Shown: positions 7,393 through 15,809, counted from the first letter of the stretch. The stretch is DNA of 16,036 bases from Deferribacteraceae bacterium UBA1873 (GCA_002338145.1 DDHP01000030.1:1-16036); one strand, 5' to 3'. Made by a program: numbers and translations. Notes: a model not told the origin generated them from the letters alone.

Positions 7393-8674
7393 AAAGATAA
7401 AAGCACCTTCTGATGTAGTTATCAAAGGCAGAGTTACGAAAATTGTTGGGCTGACTATTGAGGCAGATGGCCCTTTGCTGGGAATTGGCACAAGGTGTGA
7501 GATTGAAAACGGCGGTAGTCGTATTTATGCTGAAATTGTCGGTTTTAAAGATGACAGGGTTATTCTTATGCCTTACGGAGACAGTGAAGGTATTGCACCC
7601 GGCAGTGTGGTTAAAAATGTTGCTGCCGGCAACGCAGTGAGATCTTCTGTCAACCTGCTGGGGCGTGTTATTGACGGTTTGGGAAATCCTATAGACGGAA
7701 AAGGGCCAATTATTGATTATGACTTGCAACCTGTTTATAAGAACCCACCCGGACCAATGGAAAGGGACATTATAAAAGAACCTATGTCAAGTGGTATCAG
7801 GGCAATAGATTCACTGATAACTGTGGGCAAGGGCCAAAGAGTAGGTATTTTTGCAGGCAGTGGTGTGGGCAAAAGTGTTCTTTTGGGTATGATTGCGAGA
7901 AATACTGCGGCAGAAGTTAATGTTATAGCTCTTATCGGTGAGCGTGGACGTGAGGTCAGAGAATTTATTGAGAGGGATTTAGGGGAAGAAGGCTTGAAAA
8001 GGAGTGTTGTGGTTGTGGCCACCAGTGATCAGTCTCCGCTAATCAGAAAGCTTGGTGCTTTTGTTGCCACATCAATTGCAGAATTTTTCAGATCTACGGG
8101 GAAAAACGTTATGTTTATGATGGATTCGGTGACAAGATTTGCAATGGCACAACGTGAAATAGGTCTAACTGTTGGTGAGCCACCGGCATCCAAGGGATAT
8201 ACCCCTTCGGTTTTTGCTCTGCTTCCGAAATTGCTTGAGAGAGCAGGTACTAAGAAAGGAGAAGGTTCTATTACCGGACTTTATACTGTTCTTGTCGAAG
8301 GGGATGATATGAATGATCCCATAGCTGACTCTGTAAGATCTATTATAGACGGGCATATAGTTTTGGACAGAAGGCTGGCGTCAAAAAATCATTTCCCGGC
8401 GATTGATGTCATGATGAGTGCCAGCAGGTTAATGAAAGAAGTTGTCACGGATGAGCATTATGATGCAGCGGGACGATTCAGGGATTTGTTAGCATCATAT
8501 AATGAAGCGGAAGATCTGATAAATATCGGTGCCTATTCCAAAGGGAGCAATAAAAAAGTGGATGAAGCAATTTCCAAAATAGATAAAATAAACGAATTTC
8601 TAAAACAAAAAGTGGAAGAGAAAGCAGATTTCAATGTTTCAGTGAAACAGCTTAAAGAAATTGTGAAGAAATAA
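7370..8674 (+). CDS. fliI: Flagellum-specific export ATPase FliI
   Basis: A 434-residue ATPase that powers or primes flagellar protein export, homologous to the F1 beta subunit. Walker A is GSGVGKS (163-169). GERGREV, holding the catalytic glutamate region, is at 190-196. Walker B VMFMMD is at 247-252. EPPASKGYTPSVFALLPKLL, typical of FliI/YscN ATPases, follows. The start lies inside the end of fliH, with AAGGAG (7358-7363) upstream, so the two are likely translated together in a suitable ratio. Full length with no missing motifs. Confidence 0.98.
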   Translation: MSNLDLIKKIKAPSDVVIKGRVTKIVGLTIEADGPLLGIGTRCEIENGGSRIYAEIVGFKDDRVILMPYGDSEGIAPGSVVKNVAAGNAVRSSVNLLGRVIDGLGNPIDGKGPIIDYDLQPVYKNPPGPMERDIIKEPMSSGIRAIDSLITVGKGQRVGIFAGSGVGKSVLLGMIARNTAAEVNVIALIGERGREVREFIERDLGEEGLKRSVVVVATSDQSPLIRKLGAFVATSIAEFFRSTGKNVMFMMDSVTRFAMAQREIGLTVGEPPASKGYTPSVFALLPKLLERAGTKKGEGSITGLYTVLVEGDDMNDPIADSVRSIIDGHIVLDRRLASKNHFPAIDVMMSASRLMKEVVTDEHYDAAGRFRDLLASYNEAEDLINIGAYSKGSNKKVDEAISKIDKINEFLKQKVEEKADFNVSVKQLKEIVKK

Positions 8675-8700
8675 TCAAAGCAGATTAAGGTGGTAATTAC

Positions 8701-9147
8701 TTGGAGAAAAAATTCAGATTGCAAAAAGTTCTGGAATTCAGAGAGCGTAGACTTGAGCAGGAAAAACTAAAACTTGCTGAAATGTATGACAAAAAAAAGG
8801 AATATCAGCAGAAAAAAAAGTTGATAATAGAGGATATAGATAAAACCACCAAAGATCTTTACAGATTAAAGTCTAAGGGAGAGTTTCAATATCTGCTGAT
8901 GTATGAAAATTTTATTGATAAATGCAAGCAGATGCTCCAGAGTGCTGAGGAAATGATTAACAAACTGCAGGAAAATATAGATGTTCAACAAGGAGTTGTT
9001 ACAGAAGCTCTGAACGAACTTAAAATTATGGAAAAGCTGAAGGAAAAACATGCGCAGAACTATATGATGTATATAAAAAAAGAAGAAATGAAATTTATTG
9101 ATGAGCTTGTAACCTCGAGATACAACGGTGGTAACAATAATGTATAA
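8701..9147 (+). CDS. fliJ: Flagellar export chaperone FliJ
   Basis: A 148-residue, highly charged, almost wholly helical protein expected to form the antiparallel coiled coil of FliJ, the central stalk in the FliI ring. KFRLQKVLEFRERRLEQEKL at the start is the family pattern. The start codon is TTG at 8701, supported by AAGGTGG (8687-8693) seven bases upstream; no good ATG lies nearby. A rare start codon here may keep FliJ low relative to FliI. The next gene begins inside its last eight bases. Confidence 0.9.
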   Translation: MEKKFRLQKVLEFRERRLEQEKLKLAEMYDKKKEYQQKKKLIIEDIDKTTKDLYRLKSKGEFQYLLMYENFIDKCKQMLQSAEEMINKLQENIDVQQGVVTEALNELKIMEKLKEKHAQNYMMYIKKEEMKFIDELVTSRYNGGNNNV

Positions 9148-9637
9148 AATCCTTTTTGCAGTAGTTTTTATTTTTTTGATACAATCTAATGTATCCTCAC
9201 AGGAGGATTTGGTTAATCTTCAGGAATTGTCTGAAAAACTGAATGAGAAACAACAACAATTGGACAAAAGGGAAGCGTTGCTTGATGAGCGGGAAAAGCA
9301 GCTAAATGAACTAAAAAAAACCTTAGATAACAGAAAGAAAGAACTTGAAAATCTGAGGCAAGAACTTACTTCATTATATGAAAAAATCAGAAAGACTGAG
9401 GATGAAAATATTAAGCAGCTTGCCAGGATATATTCGTCTACCAGACCTCAGGCTGCAGCACAGATTATAAATAATATGGAAATATCTAAAGCCACCAGTA
9501 TTTTTCAGGAAATGAACCCACTTTTCGCTGGTAAAATTCTGACTGCTTTGGGGCAGCTTAATCCGGAATTTGCATCACAGATAAGTGAGCGCCTGAGTCC
9601 AAATAAAAATATTTTGGGAGATCAGAATGCAGAGTGA
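9140..9637 (+). CDS. MotE/YlxF-like flagellar accessory protein (signal peptide, coiled coil, MgtE_N-like domain)
   Basis: A 165-residue protein with an N-terminal signal or anchor (MYKILFAVVFIFLIQ), a long coiled coil (about residues 25-90: EKLNEKQQQLDKREALLDER and on), and a C-terminal MgtE_N-like repeat (ARIYSSTRPQAAAQIINNM to LNPEFASQISERL, about 95-155). This build matches the MotE/YlxF family, often placed after fliJ. In Sinorhizobium MotE is a periplasmic chaperone for MotC. In other groups the role is unclear, so a periplasmic flagellar accessory role is inferred. The ATG at 9140 is preferred to a GTG at 9128 because GGTGG (9127-9131) is then well placed and the signal peptide starts cleanly. 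Overlaps both neighbours. Confidence 0.85.
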   Translation: MYKILFAVVFIFLIQSNVSSQEDLVNLQELSEKLNEKQQQLDKREALLDEREKQLNELKKTLDNRKKELENLRQELTSLYEKIRKTEDENIKQLARIYSSTRPQAAAQIINNMEISKATSIFQEMNPLFAGKILTALGQLNPEFASQISERLSPNKNILGDQNAE

Positions 9638-10259
9638 GTTGGTGTGTGACTATATTGCCTGTTTTCTTGATAAATATAAATCTTTAGATATTGAAGATCT
9701 ATATGCTTATGCGCTCAATAGTAAAGTTCCGGCTGTTGATAAAAATTCAGGTGAGTTGCTGAGATTTCTCGCACATCTTAAAGGTACAAAACATATTCTG
9801 GAGTTAGGTTGCGGCATAGGAATTGCCACAAAGTATATGAAATATACTGACAGTGTAAAAATAACTGCTCTGGACTATAATAAAGACAGGCTGGATGAAG
9901 CTGCCGATTATCTTAAAGATGAGAAAAATATTGATTTTGTTCATGCCAAAGCAGAAGATTATCTTAGTAATACTTCGTATAAGTTTGATTTTGTTTTTGT
10001 TGATACAATAAAAAGAGAATATGCGGGGATGTGGTATCTGTTAAAACGTTGTCTTTCAGATAAAGCTCTGGTTGTTTTTGATGATATTCTTTTATACGGT
10101 TATGTTTTATACGAAGACGCCGAGATTCCCTATAAATATCTGGAAACAGTAAGAGAGCTTAAAGCGTTCATTGATGAAATAAAATATACTTTTAGTTCTG
10201 ATGCTTCCATTATTCCTCTGGGTAACGGATTGCTTCTTATTAATTATGAAAAATATTGA
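9627..10259 (+). CDS. trmR: O-methyltransferase, probable tRNA 5-hydroxyuridine methyltransferase TrmR
   Basis: A 210-residue class I SAM-dependent methyltransferase of the COG4122 type. Motif I ILELGCGIGIATK begins at residue 57. FDFVFVDTIKREY and VVFDDILLYGYV follow as the metal- and substrate-site blocks, and SIIPLGNGLLL is at the end. The N-terminal YAYALNSKVPAVDKNSGELL and this C-terminal IIP(V/L)GNGL pattern recall Bacillus TrmR (YrrM), which converts ho5U34 to mo5U34 in tRNA. The direct downstream neighbour is a TrhP-like U32 protein, the same pairing as Bacillus yrrM-yrrN-yrrO. One odd point is DD where DN is usual in the third metal ligand pair. GGGAG (9616-9620) precedes the ATG. 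A small-molecule O-methyltransferase remains possible. Confidence 0.72.
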   Translation: MQSELVCDYIACFLDKYKSLDIEDLYAYALNSKVPAVDKNSGELLRFLAHLKGTKHILELGCGIGIATKYMKYTDSVKITALDYNKDRLDEAADYLKDEKNIDFVHAKAEDYLSNTSYKFDFVFVDTIKREYAGMWYLLKRCLSDKALVVFDDILLYGYVLYEDAEIPYKYLETVRELKAFIDEIKYTFSSDASIIPLGNGLLLINYEKY

Positions 10260-11448
10260 ACTATTAGCCCCTGCAGGAAACTTTGAAAAACTGGAAACAG
10301 CTGTGAATTTCGGAGCGGATGCCGTTTATCTTTCGGGAAAGCATTTCGGTCTGCGGGCTAAAGCGGCTAACTTCGAAATTACGGAGCTTGAGGATGCATT
10401 AAGATATCTTCATTCTACAGGTAAAAAAGGATATATAACAGTCAATATATATCCCCGAAATGATGATTTTGAAGATTTAAAATCTTATATCGGAGCTTTA
10501 TCCGAAATAGGCGCTGATGCTGTAATAATAAGTGATCCGGGCGTGTTGCATCTTATAAAAAAATCTGGGATTAGACTGCCTGTTCATATCAGCACCCAGA
10601 GCAATACCGTTAATTATATGTCCGTGAAATTCTGGGAGGAGATGGGAGCTGCACGGGTTATTCTTGCCAGAGAATTAGGCAGAGATGAAATAAAATTTAT
10701 TTGTGAGAATACCGGAATTGAAATAGAGATGTTTGTTCACGGTGCCATGTGTATTTCCCATTCCGGCAGGTGTGTTTTGAGTAATTATTTTACCGGAAGA
10801 GATGCCAATCGGGGTGAATGCAGTCATCCGTGCAGATGGAATTATTATCTTGTTGAAGAAACAAGACCTTATGAGTATCTGCCTGTAGTGGAGAGTGAAA
10901 ACGGTACTTTTATTTATAACTCAAAAGATTTGTGTCTGCTGGAATATATTGACGAAATTATCAACATGGGAGTTGCGAGTTTGAAGATAGAAGGAAGAAT
11001 GAAAAGTGCAATGTATACGGGTGTGGTCACCGGAGTGTACAGACAGGCTGTGGATGCTTCTTTGAACGGTAAACAATTTGAGTGGGAAGAATGGATGCCT
11101 TTTTTGGAAAGTGTCAGCAACCGCGGCTATACAACCGGTTTTTATCTTGAAAACGCCGATGAACAATCGATGAATTACAGTACGTCTTCATATTACAGAA
11201 ATTGTGATTTTATTGGTGTGGTCACGGAGTGTAACGGGGGAATGGTTAAATTCCTTTGCAAAACCAAGCTTGAAAAAAATGATAAGATATATCTGCTTGA
11301 TACGGATATGCGGGAAATCCCGTATAAGGTTGAAAAGATTTATGATGATAAAATGAATGTGTGTGAAAGTACAAAACCAAATTTTGAATATTATCTTCCT
11401 GTAAATGACAGTGTTTATGAAGGTGCTCTTGTGAGAAGGTATAAATGA
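10246..11448 (+). CDS. trhP: U32 peptidase family protein, probable tRNA uridine hydroxylation protein TrhP
   Basis: A 400-residue U32 protein starting MKNIELLAPAGNFEKLETAV. Conserved pieces include HISTQSNTVN, ARELGRDEI, EMFVHGAMCISHSGRC and ASLKIEGRMKSAMY. Four cysteines (C169, C176, C192, C196) match the iron-sulfur set of this family. TrhP proteins use prephenate to help make 5-hydroxyuridine at tRNA position 34; related U32 proteins (RlhA, UbiU/V) act on rRNA or ubiquinone. The adjoining TrmR-like gene favours the tRNA role. The ATG at 10246 is chosen over a frame reaching 10201 because the family begins at ELLAPAG. It overlaps the methyltransferase by 14 bases and ligA by four (ATGA). 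Confidence 0.8.
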   Translation: MKNIELLAPAGNFEKLETAVNFGADAVYLSGKHFGLRAKAANFEITELEDALRYLHSTGKKGYITVNIYPRNDDFEDLKSYIGALSEIGADAVIISDPGVLHLIKKSGIRLPVHISTQSNTVNYMSVKFWEEMGAARVILARELGRDEIKFICENTGIEIEMFVHGAMCISHSGRCVLSNYFTGRDANRGECSHPCRWNYYLVEETRPYEYLPVVESENGTFIYNSKDLCLLEYIDEIINMGVASLKIEGRMKSAMYTGVVTGVYRQAVDASLNGKQFEWEEWMPFLESVSNRGYTTGFYLENADEQSMNYSTSSYYRNCDFIGVVTECNGGMVKFLCKTKLEKNDKIYLLDTDMREIPYKVEKIYDDKMNVCESTKPNFEYYLPVNDSVYEGALVRRYK

Positions 11449-13424
11449 GCGGAATAAAAACATATGAAGAATATATACAGCTTGTTGAGGAAATTATTGA
11501 GCATGATAAAAGGTATTATGTGTTCAATAATCCTGTAATATCAGACTATGAGTACGATCAGCTCTACAAGAAACTTAAACAGACGGAAAAAGAACACCCC
11601 GATTGGACGGTCGATTATTCGCCCACCCAAAGAGTCGGGCATAAAGTTGAATCGGGACTGGCTGTTAAATCCCATGAAGTCCGAATGCTCTCTCTGGATA
11701 ATACCTACAGCAAATCCGAGCTTGAAAATTATATTACCAGAATGAAGAAAGACTCTTCAGACAGTTTTACCTTTGTATTGGAGCCCAAGATTGACGGGGC
11801 TGCTGTCTCTTTGACATATGAAAACGGTATGCTGACAGAGGCTGTTACCCGAGGGGACGGCTATCAGGGTGAGGATGTGCTACACAATATAAAGACGGTT
11901 AAAACGCTCCCCTTATATATTGAGCATAAAGACAAAATCGTTGTGAGAGGGGAGGTCTTTTTATCAAAAGATAATTTTAAAAAGATAAACAAAAGAAGGG
12001 AAAAAGATGGAATGCCGTTGTTTGCAAATCCACGCAATGCAGCTGCAGGTACTATGAAGCTTCTTGACCCTGAAATTGCCAGTGAAAGATCCCTTGATAT
12101 ATTTATTTATGCTTTGGATGTAGGTAGGGTTAATGCTGAGCATTTTAAAGATTTACAATTTCTTAAATCCCTTGGAATGAAAGTAAATCCAATGATAGAG
12201 CATGTATCCTCACAGGATGAAATTTTTGAATATATTGCCCGTATCGAAAAGAAAAGACAACAACTGGACTATGAAATTGACGGTGTTGTTATAAAGGTGA
12301 ATGAATACAATGTACGCGAGCAACTGGGAAGTACAAACAAATCTCCCCGGTGGGCGGTGGCATATAAATATCCTGCCGAGCATGCCCGGACAAAGCTTTT
12401 ACGAGTTTCCTTTCAGGTGGGGCGGACAGGCATAGTTACGCCGGTTGGAATCTTTGAGCCGGTCAAAGTTGCAGGTTCTACTGTCAGCAGGGCAACACTT
12501 CACAACGAGGATGAAATAAAGAGGCTCGGTATAAAGATAGGAGATAAAGTTTTTATAGAAAAAAGCGGAGATGTGATTCCGAAAGTGACGAGTGTTATTA
12601 AAGATGAAAGAGAAGGGGATGAAAAAGATATTAAATTTCCCGATGCCTGTCCGGTATGCGGAAGTTCTGTTTTAAAAGACGAATATGATGTATATTACAA
12701 ATGCGCAAACCCCGATTGTCCTGCCCGTCTGAAAGCGTCCATAGTACATTTTGCCGGGAGAAATGCAATGGATATAAAGGGCTTGGGTGAAAAGATTGTG
12801 GATCGCTTTGTTGATTTGGGGTTGCTGGGCTCAATTGCAGACATTTATGATTTAAAATGTGAGGATATTCAGGAATTGGAAGGCTTTGGTGCTAAATCTG
12901 CTGAGAATTTGATTAAAGCCATAGACAAAAGTAAAGCGAAACCTTTTTCAAAAGTGCTTTTCGGACTCGGTCTGCCCAATGTTGGTGTCAGGACAGCTGA
13001 GATACTTGCGGAAAAGTTCGGCAATATAGATGCAATGATTCAGGCTGAGAGAGAAGATTTTGAAGAAATTGAAGATATCGGCCCTGTAATTGCCGATGGA
13101 CTGTATAAAGCGCTGCGGGATGAGAAAATTACATATCTTATTGAAAAACTTAGAAAAAAAGGACTGAATTTTACATATACCCAAGAAAAAGAAAGTGATA
13201 TTTTGGAGGGGAAGACTTTTTTGATTACCGGCAGTCTAAGCAGACCGAGAAAACAGGTTGAGGAGTTGATTAAGAAAAACGGCGGCATGGTTCTTACCGG
13301 TGTCAGCAGTAATCTTGACTATCTCATTTGTGGCGAGTCTCCCGGTTCGAAACTTGATAAAGCTAAAGAGTTGGATGTTAACATAGTAGATGAAAAAAAA
13401 TTTATGAGGATGTTGGGTGAATAA
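11445..13424 (+). CDS. ligA: NAD-dependent DNA ligase LigA
   Basis: A 659-residue ligase that seals nicks in replication and repair using NAD+. Domain order is complete: the Ia NAD-binding helices (YYVFNNPVISDYEYDQL, about residues 24-40); adenylation domain with the active-site KIDG at 115-118; OB fold; a zinc finger with C402, C405, C420 and C425; helix-hairpin-helix repeats (IKGLGEKIVDRF, LEGFGAKSAENL, FGLGLPNVGVRTAE, IEDIGPVIADGL); and a C-terminal BRCT domain from about 587. Length is normal. The ATG overlaps the stop of the U32 gene (ATGA), and its own stop overlaps the next gene by one base, so it is translated as part of a run. Confidence 0.98.
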   Translation: MSGIKTYEEYIQLVEEIIEHDKRYYVFNNPVISDYEYDQLYKKLKQTEKEHPDWTVDYSPTQRVGHKVESGLAVKSHEVRMLSLDNTYSKSELENYITRMKKDSSDSFTFVLEPKIDGAAVSLTYENGMLTEAVTRGDGYQGEDVLHNIKTVKTLPLYIEHKDKIVVRGEVFLSKDNFKKINKRREKDGMPLFANPRNAAAGTMKLLDPEIASERSLDIFIYALDVGRVNAEHFKDLQFLKSLGMKVNPMIEHVSSQDEIFEYIARIEKKRQQLDYEIDGVVIKVNEYNVREQLGSTNKSPRWAVAYKYPAEHARTKLLRVSFQVGRTGIVTPVGIFEPVKVAGSTVSRATLHNEDEIKRLGIKIGDKVFIEKSGDVIPKVTSVIKDEREGDEKDIKFPDACPVCGSSVLKDEYDVYYKCANPDCPARLKASIVHFAGRNAMDIKGLGEKIVDRFVDLGLLGSIADIYDLKCEDIQELEGFGAKSAENLIKAIDKSKAKPFSKVLFGLGLPNVGVRTAEILAEKFGNIDAMIQAEREDFEEIEDIGPVIADGLYKALRDEKITYLIEKLRKKGLNFTYTQEKESDILEGKTFLITGSLSRPRKQVEELIKKNGGMVLTGVSSNLDYLICGESPGSKLDKAKELDVNIVDEKKFMRMLGE

Positions 13425-14236
13425 TGGATGAAAAAACAGTGTATATATTATCAGATGGTACCGGCCAAAGCGCTATTAATATAATAAAAGCATGCCTGAT
13501 TCAGTTTGAGGACCCGAAAATTAAGCTTTCAGTATACTCAAAGGTGGACAATGAGGACAAGATTGTGACTATTCTGGAAAAAGCCGGACGCCACAAGGCC
13601 TTTGTGGCTTTTACTATTGCCAAAAAATCGTTGAGAAGGCTGGTTCACGAGATATGCCATAAAAAAGAAATAATTCATCATGATATTTTGGGCCCTCCTG
13701 TGGAAAAACTGAGTGCATTTTTAGGTAGTGAGCCCATTGAAAACCCCAATCTGCTGAGAAAGGTGGACAGTAAATATTTTAAACGGATAGAGGCAATAGA
13801 ATTTTCAATCAATCATGATGACGGCAAAAATCTTAAAAATATTGAAGAAGCCGATATCATAATTCTTGGACTTTCCAGGACTTCTAAAACGCCGACATCC
13901 TTTTTTCTTGCTCAGCAGGGTTATAAAGTGGTTAATATTCCCATTGTCCCGGAAGTAGGGGTGCCCGATGAGGTTTATAAGATAGATCAGGATAAAATAG
14001 TTTGCCTGATGATGGAGCCTGATACGTTGCAGAAAATCCGGCTTGAGAGATTAAAACACTATAAAATTGCCAACAGGTATACCAATATAAACAACATTCT
14101 GGAAGAGGTTGAATTTATCTACACTTTAAAGGATAAACACAGACAATGGCATGTTGTGGATACCACAAATAAATCTGTTGAAGAAACTGCACGTGAGATA
14201 CTGATGAAAATTTACGGGAGAGAAATACCTTTGTGA
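13424..14236 (+). CDS. Bifunctional kinase/pyrophosphorylase regulating PPDK or PEP synthase (PPSR/PDRP, DUF299)
   Basis: A 270-residue protein that adds and removes phosphate on a threonine of pyruvate phosphate dikinase or PEP synthase, using ADP and phosphate. N-terminal VYILSDGTGQSA (6-17) and the P-loop-like GLSRTSKTPTS beginning at residue 149 are the family hallmarks. IPIVPEVGVPDEVYKID and the C-terminal WHVVDTTNKSVEETAREIL also fit. Which of the two targets it controls cannot be told, and neither target gene is in the window. Its ATG overlaps the ligA stop (TAATG). It is the last gene of the long plus-strand run. Confidence 0.93.
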   Translation: MDEKTVYILSDGTGQSAINIIKACLIQFEDPKIKLSVYSKVDNEDKIVTILEKAGRHKAFVAFTIAKKSLRRLVHEICHKKEIIHHDILGPPVEKLSAFLGSEPIENPNLLRKVDSKYFKRIEAIEFSINHDDGKNLKNIEEADIIILGLSRTSKTPTSFFLAQQGYKVVNIPIVPEVGVPDEVYKIDQDKIVCLMMEPDTLQKIRLERLKHYKIANRYTNINNILEEVEFIYTLKDKHRQWHVVDTTNKSVEETAREILMKIYGREIPL

Positions 14237-14260
14237 AAGTTTTTAAATATGATGAAATGT

Positions 14261-14304
14261 CTGCAAAAATCTGCAAAAAAGCTTGACAATAACGGGTTTT
14301 GCAG
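14261..14304 (+). promoter_or_regulatory. Tandem and inverted CTGCAAAA repeats around the rho promoter candidate
   Basis: CTGCAAAAAT (14261-14270) is followed at once by CTGCAAAAAA (14271-14280). The inverse, TTTTGCAG, lies at 14297-14304. The second direct copy and the inverse copy flank the candidate -35 element TTGACA. This could be an operator or simple chance in AT-rich DNA. Confidence 0.35.
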
Positions 14305-14311
14305 CTATCAC
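14283..14311 (+). promoter_or_regulatory. Candidate promoter for rho
   Basis: A perfect -35 hexamer TTGACA (14283-14288), a 17-base spacer and a weak -10 TATCAC (14306-14311). Transcription would begin near 14318 and give a leader of about 150 bases. A separate promoter fits the 229-base gap after the upstream gene and the need to control rho on its own. Confidence 0.45.
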
Positions 14312-14313
14312 TA

Positions 14314-14357
14314 ATCGTAGCGTTTAGCAGTTCGTGCCCGCTAAAAATCGCTTCGAT
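14314..14357 (+). other. Strong bulged hairpin in the rho upstream region
   Basis: ATCGTAGCG (14314-14322) pairs with CGCTTCGAT (14349-14357) with one mismatch, and directly inside it TTTAGC (14323-14328) pairs with GCTAAA (14340-14345). Only a 3-base bulge (AAT) interrupts a stem of about 15 pairs around an 11-base loop. No T-run follows, so a standard terminator is unlikely. It could be a leader element controlling rho, or a dispersed palindromic repeat inserted in the gap. Confidence 0.6.
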
Positions 14358-14465
14358 GCTAAATTACTCAAAATCAAAAATATATTACTTACAGGTAGGT
14401 TTTATTTTTTTGTAATTCTGCACGTTTTTAGTAAAAAATAAATATACAAAAGTAGAGGTGTTTTT

Positions 14466-15707
14466 GTGAATCTTACTGAACTTAAAAAAAAATCAATAGA
14501 GGAATTGGTCAATATTGCCGAAGAACTGGAGATAATTGATGCCCCGAATTTGTTAAAACAGGAGCTTATCTTTGAAATTTTAAAGGTTACCAGTGCTAAA
14601 AATGGCCAGATATACGGCCGTGGAGTATTGGAAATTTTACCGGATGGTTTTGGTTTTTTGCGCTCCACCGATTATAATTATTTGCCCGGACCAGATGATT
14701 TGTATGTATCGCCGGCTCAGATAAGACGATTCGGCTTGCGAAACGGGGATACCATTGCCGGCGAAATAAGACCGCCCAAGGATAATGAAAAATATTTTGC
14801 TCTTTTAAAAATAGAAACTGTTAATGACGAAAAACCCAGAAGACAAAGAAATCTATTTGAAAATTTAACTCCTCTTTTCCCGGAGGAAAGACTGAATCTT
14901 GAAGCTTATCCGACTTCTTACGATACGAGAATTATGAATATGCTCTCACCTGTGGGAAAAGGGCAGAGAGGTTTGCTTGTTGCACCTCCAAAAACGGGCA
15001 AAACTATGCTTCTTAAATCCATTGCAAATAGTATAACTGCAAACCATCCGGAAGTTTATATGATAATTCTTCTTATCGATGAGCGCCCGGAAGAGGTTAC
15101 AGATATGCAGCGCTCTGTGGATGCCGAGGTTATCAGCTCCACATTTGATGAGCCGGGGTATCGTCATGTGCAGGTATCGGAAATGGTCATGAACAAAGCC
15201 AAAAGATTGGTGGAACAGGGTAGAGATGTTTGTATTCTTCTGGATAGTATTACAAGGCTTGCCAGAGCTTATAACTCTATTGAGCCGCCCAGCGGTAAAG
15301 TTTTATCCGGTGGTGTGGATGCCAATGCACTGCATAAGCCCAAAAGATTTTTTGGTGCCGCCAGGAATATCGAAGAAGGCGGAAGCCTTACAGTTATTGC
15401 TACTGCTCTTGTGGATACCGGTTCCCGTATGGATGAAGTTATTTTTGAGGAGTTTAAAGGTACTGGTAATATGGAAGTTCACCTGGACAGAAGGCTTGTG
15501 GAAAAGCGTATTTTCCCGGCAATAGATATTAACAGATCCAGTACAAGACGTGAAGAAATCCTCCTCGGAAAGGATGAGATAAACAAGATTTGGATACTCC
15601 GGAGGTTTTTAAGTAACATGAATGCCGTGGATGCAATGGAGTTTTTGCTTGATAAGATTAAAGGGACAAAGACAAATAAAGAATTTCTCGACTCTATGAA
15701 TAAATAA
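14466..15707 (+). CDS. rho: Transcription termination factor Rho
   Basis: A 413-residue hexameric RNA helicase that ends transcription at Rho-dependent sites. The N-terminal Rho_N helices (about 1-40) lead to the cold-shock-like RNA-binding domain with DGFGFLR (60-66). The ATPase domain has Walker A PPKTGKT (174-180), Walker B VCILLDS (255-261), the Q-loop KPKRFFGAARNIEEGGSLT (about 291-309) and the R-loop region after GTGNMEVHLDRRL. Length is close to the E. coli protein, with no insertion before the RNA-binding domain. The start is GTG at 14466, with AGAGGTG (14454-14460) five bases upstream. rpmE, a frequent downstream neighbour, is not found in the remaining 329 bases. Confidence 0.98.
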   Translation: MNLTELKKKSIEELVNIAEELEIIDAPNLLKQELIFEILKVTSAKNGQIYGRGVLEILPDGFGFLRSTDYNYLPGPDDLYVSPAQIRRFGLRNGDTIAGEIRPPKDNEKYFALLKIETVNDEKPRRQRNLFENLTPLFPEERLNLEAYPTSYDTRIMNMLSPVGKGQRGLLVAPPKTGKTMLLKSIANSITANHPEVYMIILLIDERPEEVTDMQRSVDAEVISSTFDEPGYRHVQVSEMVMNKAKRLVEQGRDVCILLDSITRLARAYNSIEPPSGKVLSGGVDANALHKPKRFFGAARNIEEGGSLTVIATALVDTGSRMDEVIFEEFKGTGNMEVHLDRRLVEKRIFPAIDINRSSTRREEILLGKDEINKIWILRRFLSNMNAVDAMEFLLDKIKGTKTNKEFLDSMNK

Positions 15708-15728
15708 TAATTTATTAATATGCAAATA

Positions 15729-15757
15729 GAGATTCCTTGATTTCGCTCGGAATGACA
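15729..15757. repeat. Half copy of a dispersed repeat
   Basis: GAGATTCC followed by TTTCGCTCGGAATGACA is the usual right-hand half of the 'gagattcc...cgctcggaatgaca' dispersed repeat type. ATTCC (15732-15736) and GGAAT (15749-15753) can form a small hairpin. It parallels the half copy at the start of the window. Confidence 0.5.
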
Positions 15758-15768
15758 AAAAGCTGTCA

Positions 15769-15809
15769 TCTCGACCGCGCACTTAAAGCGTTAAGTGCGC
15801 GGGTCGAGA
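15769..15809. repeat. Strong palindrome downstream of rho
   Basis: TCTCGACC-GCGCACTTAA (15769-15786) pairs with TTAAGTGCGC-GGGTCGAGA (15791-15809). The stem is 18 pairs with a four-base AGCG loop and a single extra G. It is the most stable hairpin in the window. The following bases (TCTCGGACG) have no T-run, so an intrinsic terminator is unlikely. It may stabilise the 3' end of the rho message, or be a dispersed palindromic repeat. The flanks TGTCATCTCGACC and GGTCGAGATCTC fit the second view. Confidence 0.75.

Noticed and set aside
7379..7729. A 116-residue minus-strand frame opposite the start of fliI
   Set aside because: Shadow of a strongly conserved ATPase gene; its residue make-up looks random.
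14261..14280. Tandem CTGCAAAAA copies as a CRISPR or satellite array
   Set aside because: Only two ten-base units without spacers.
15769..15809. The strong palindrome as an intrinsic terminator of rho
   Set aside because: No run of T follows on either strand; a repeat or RNA-stabilising hairpin fits better.
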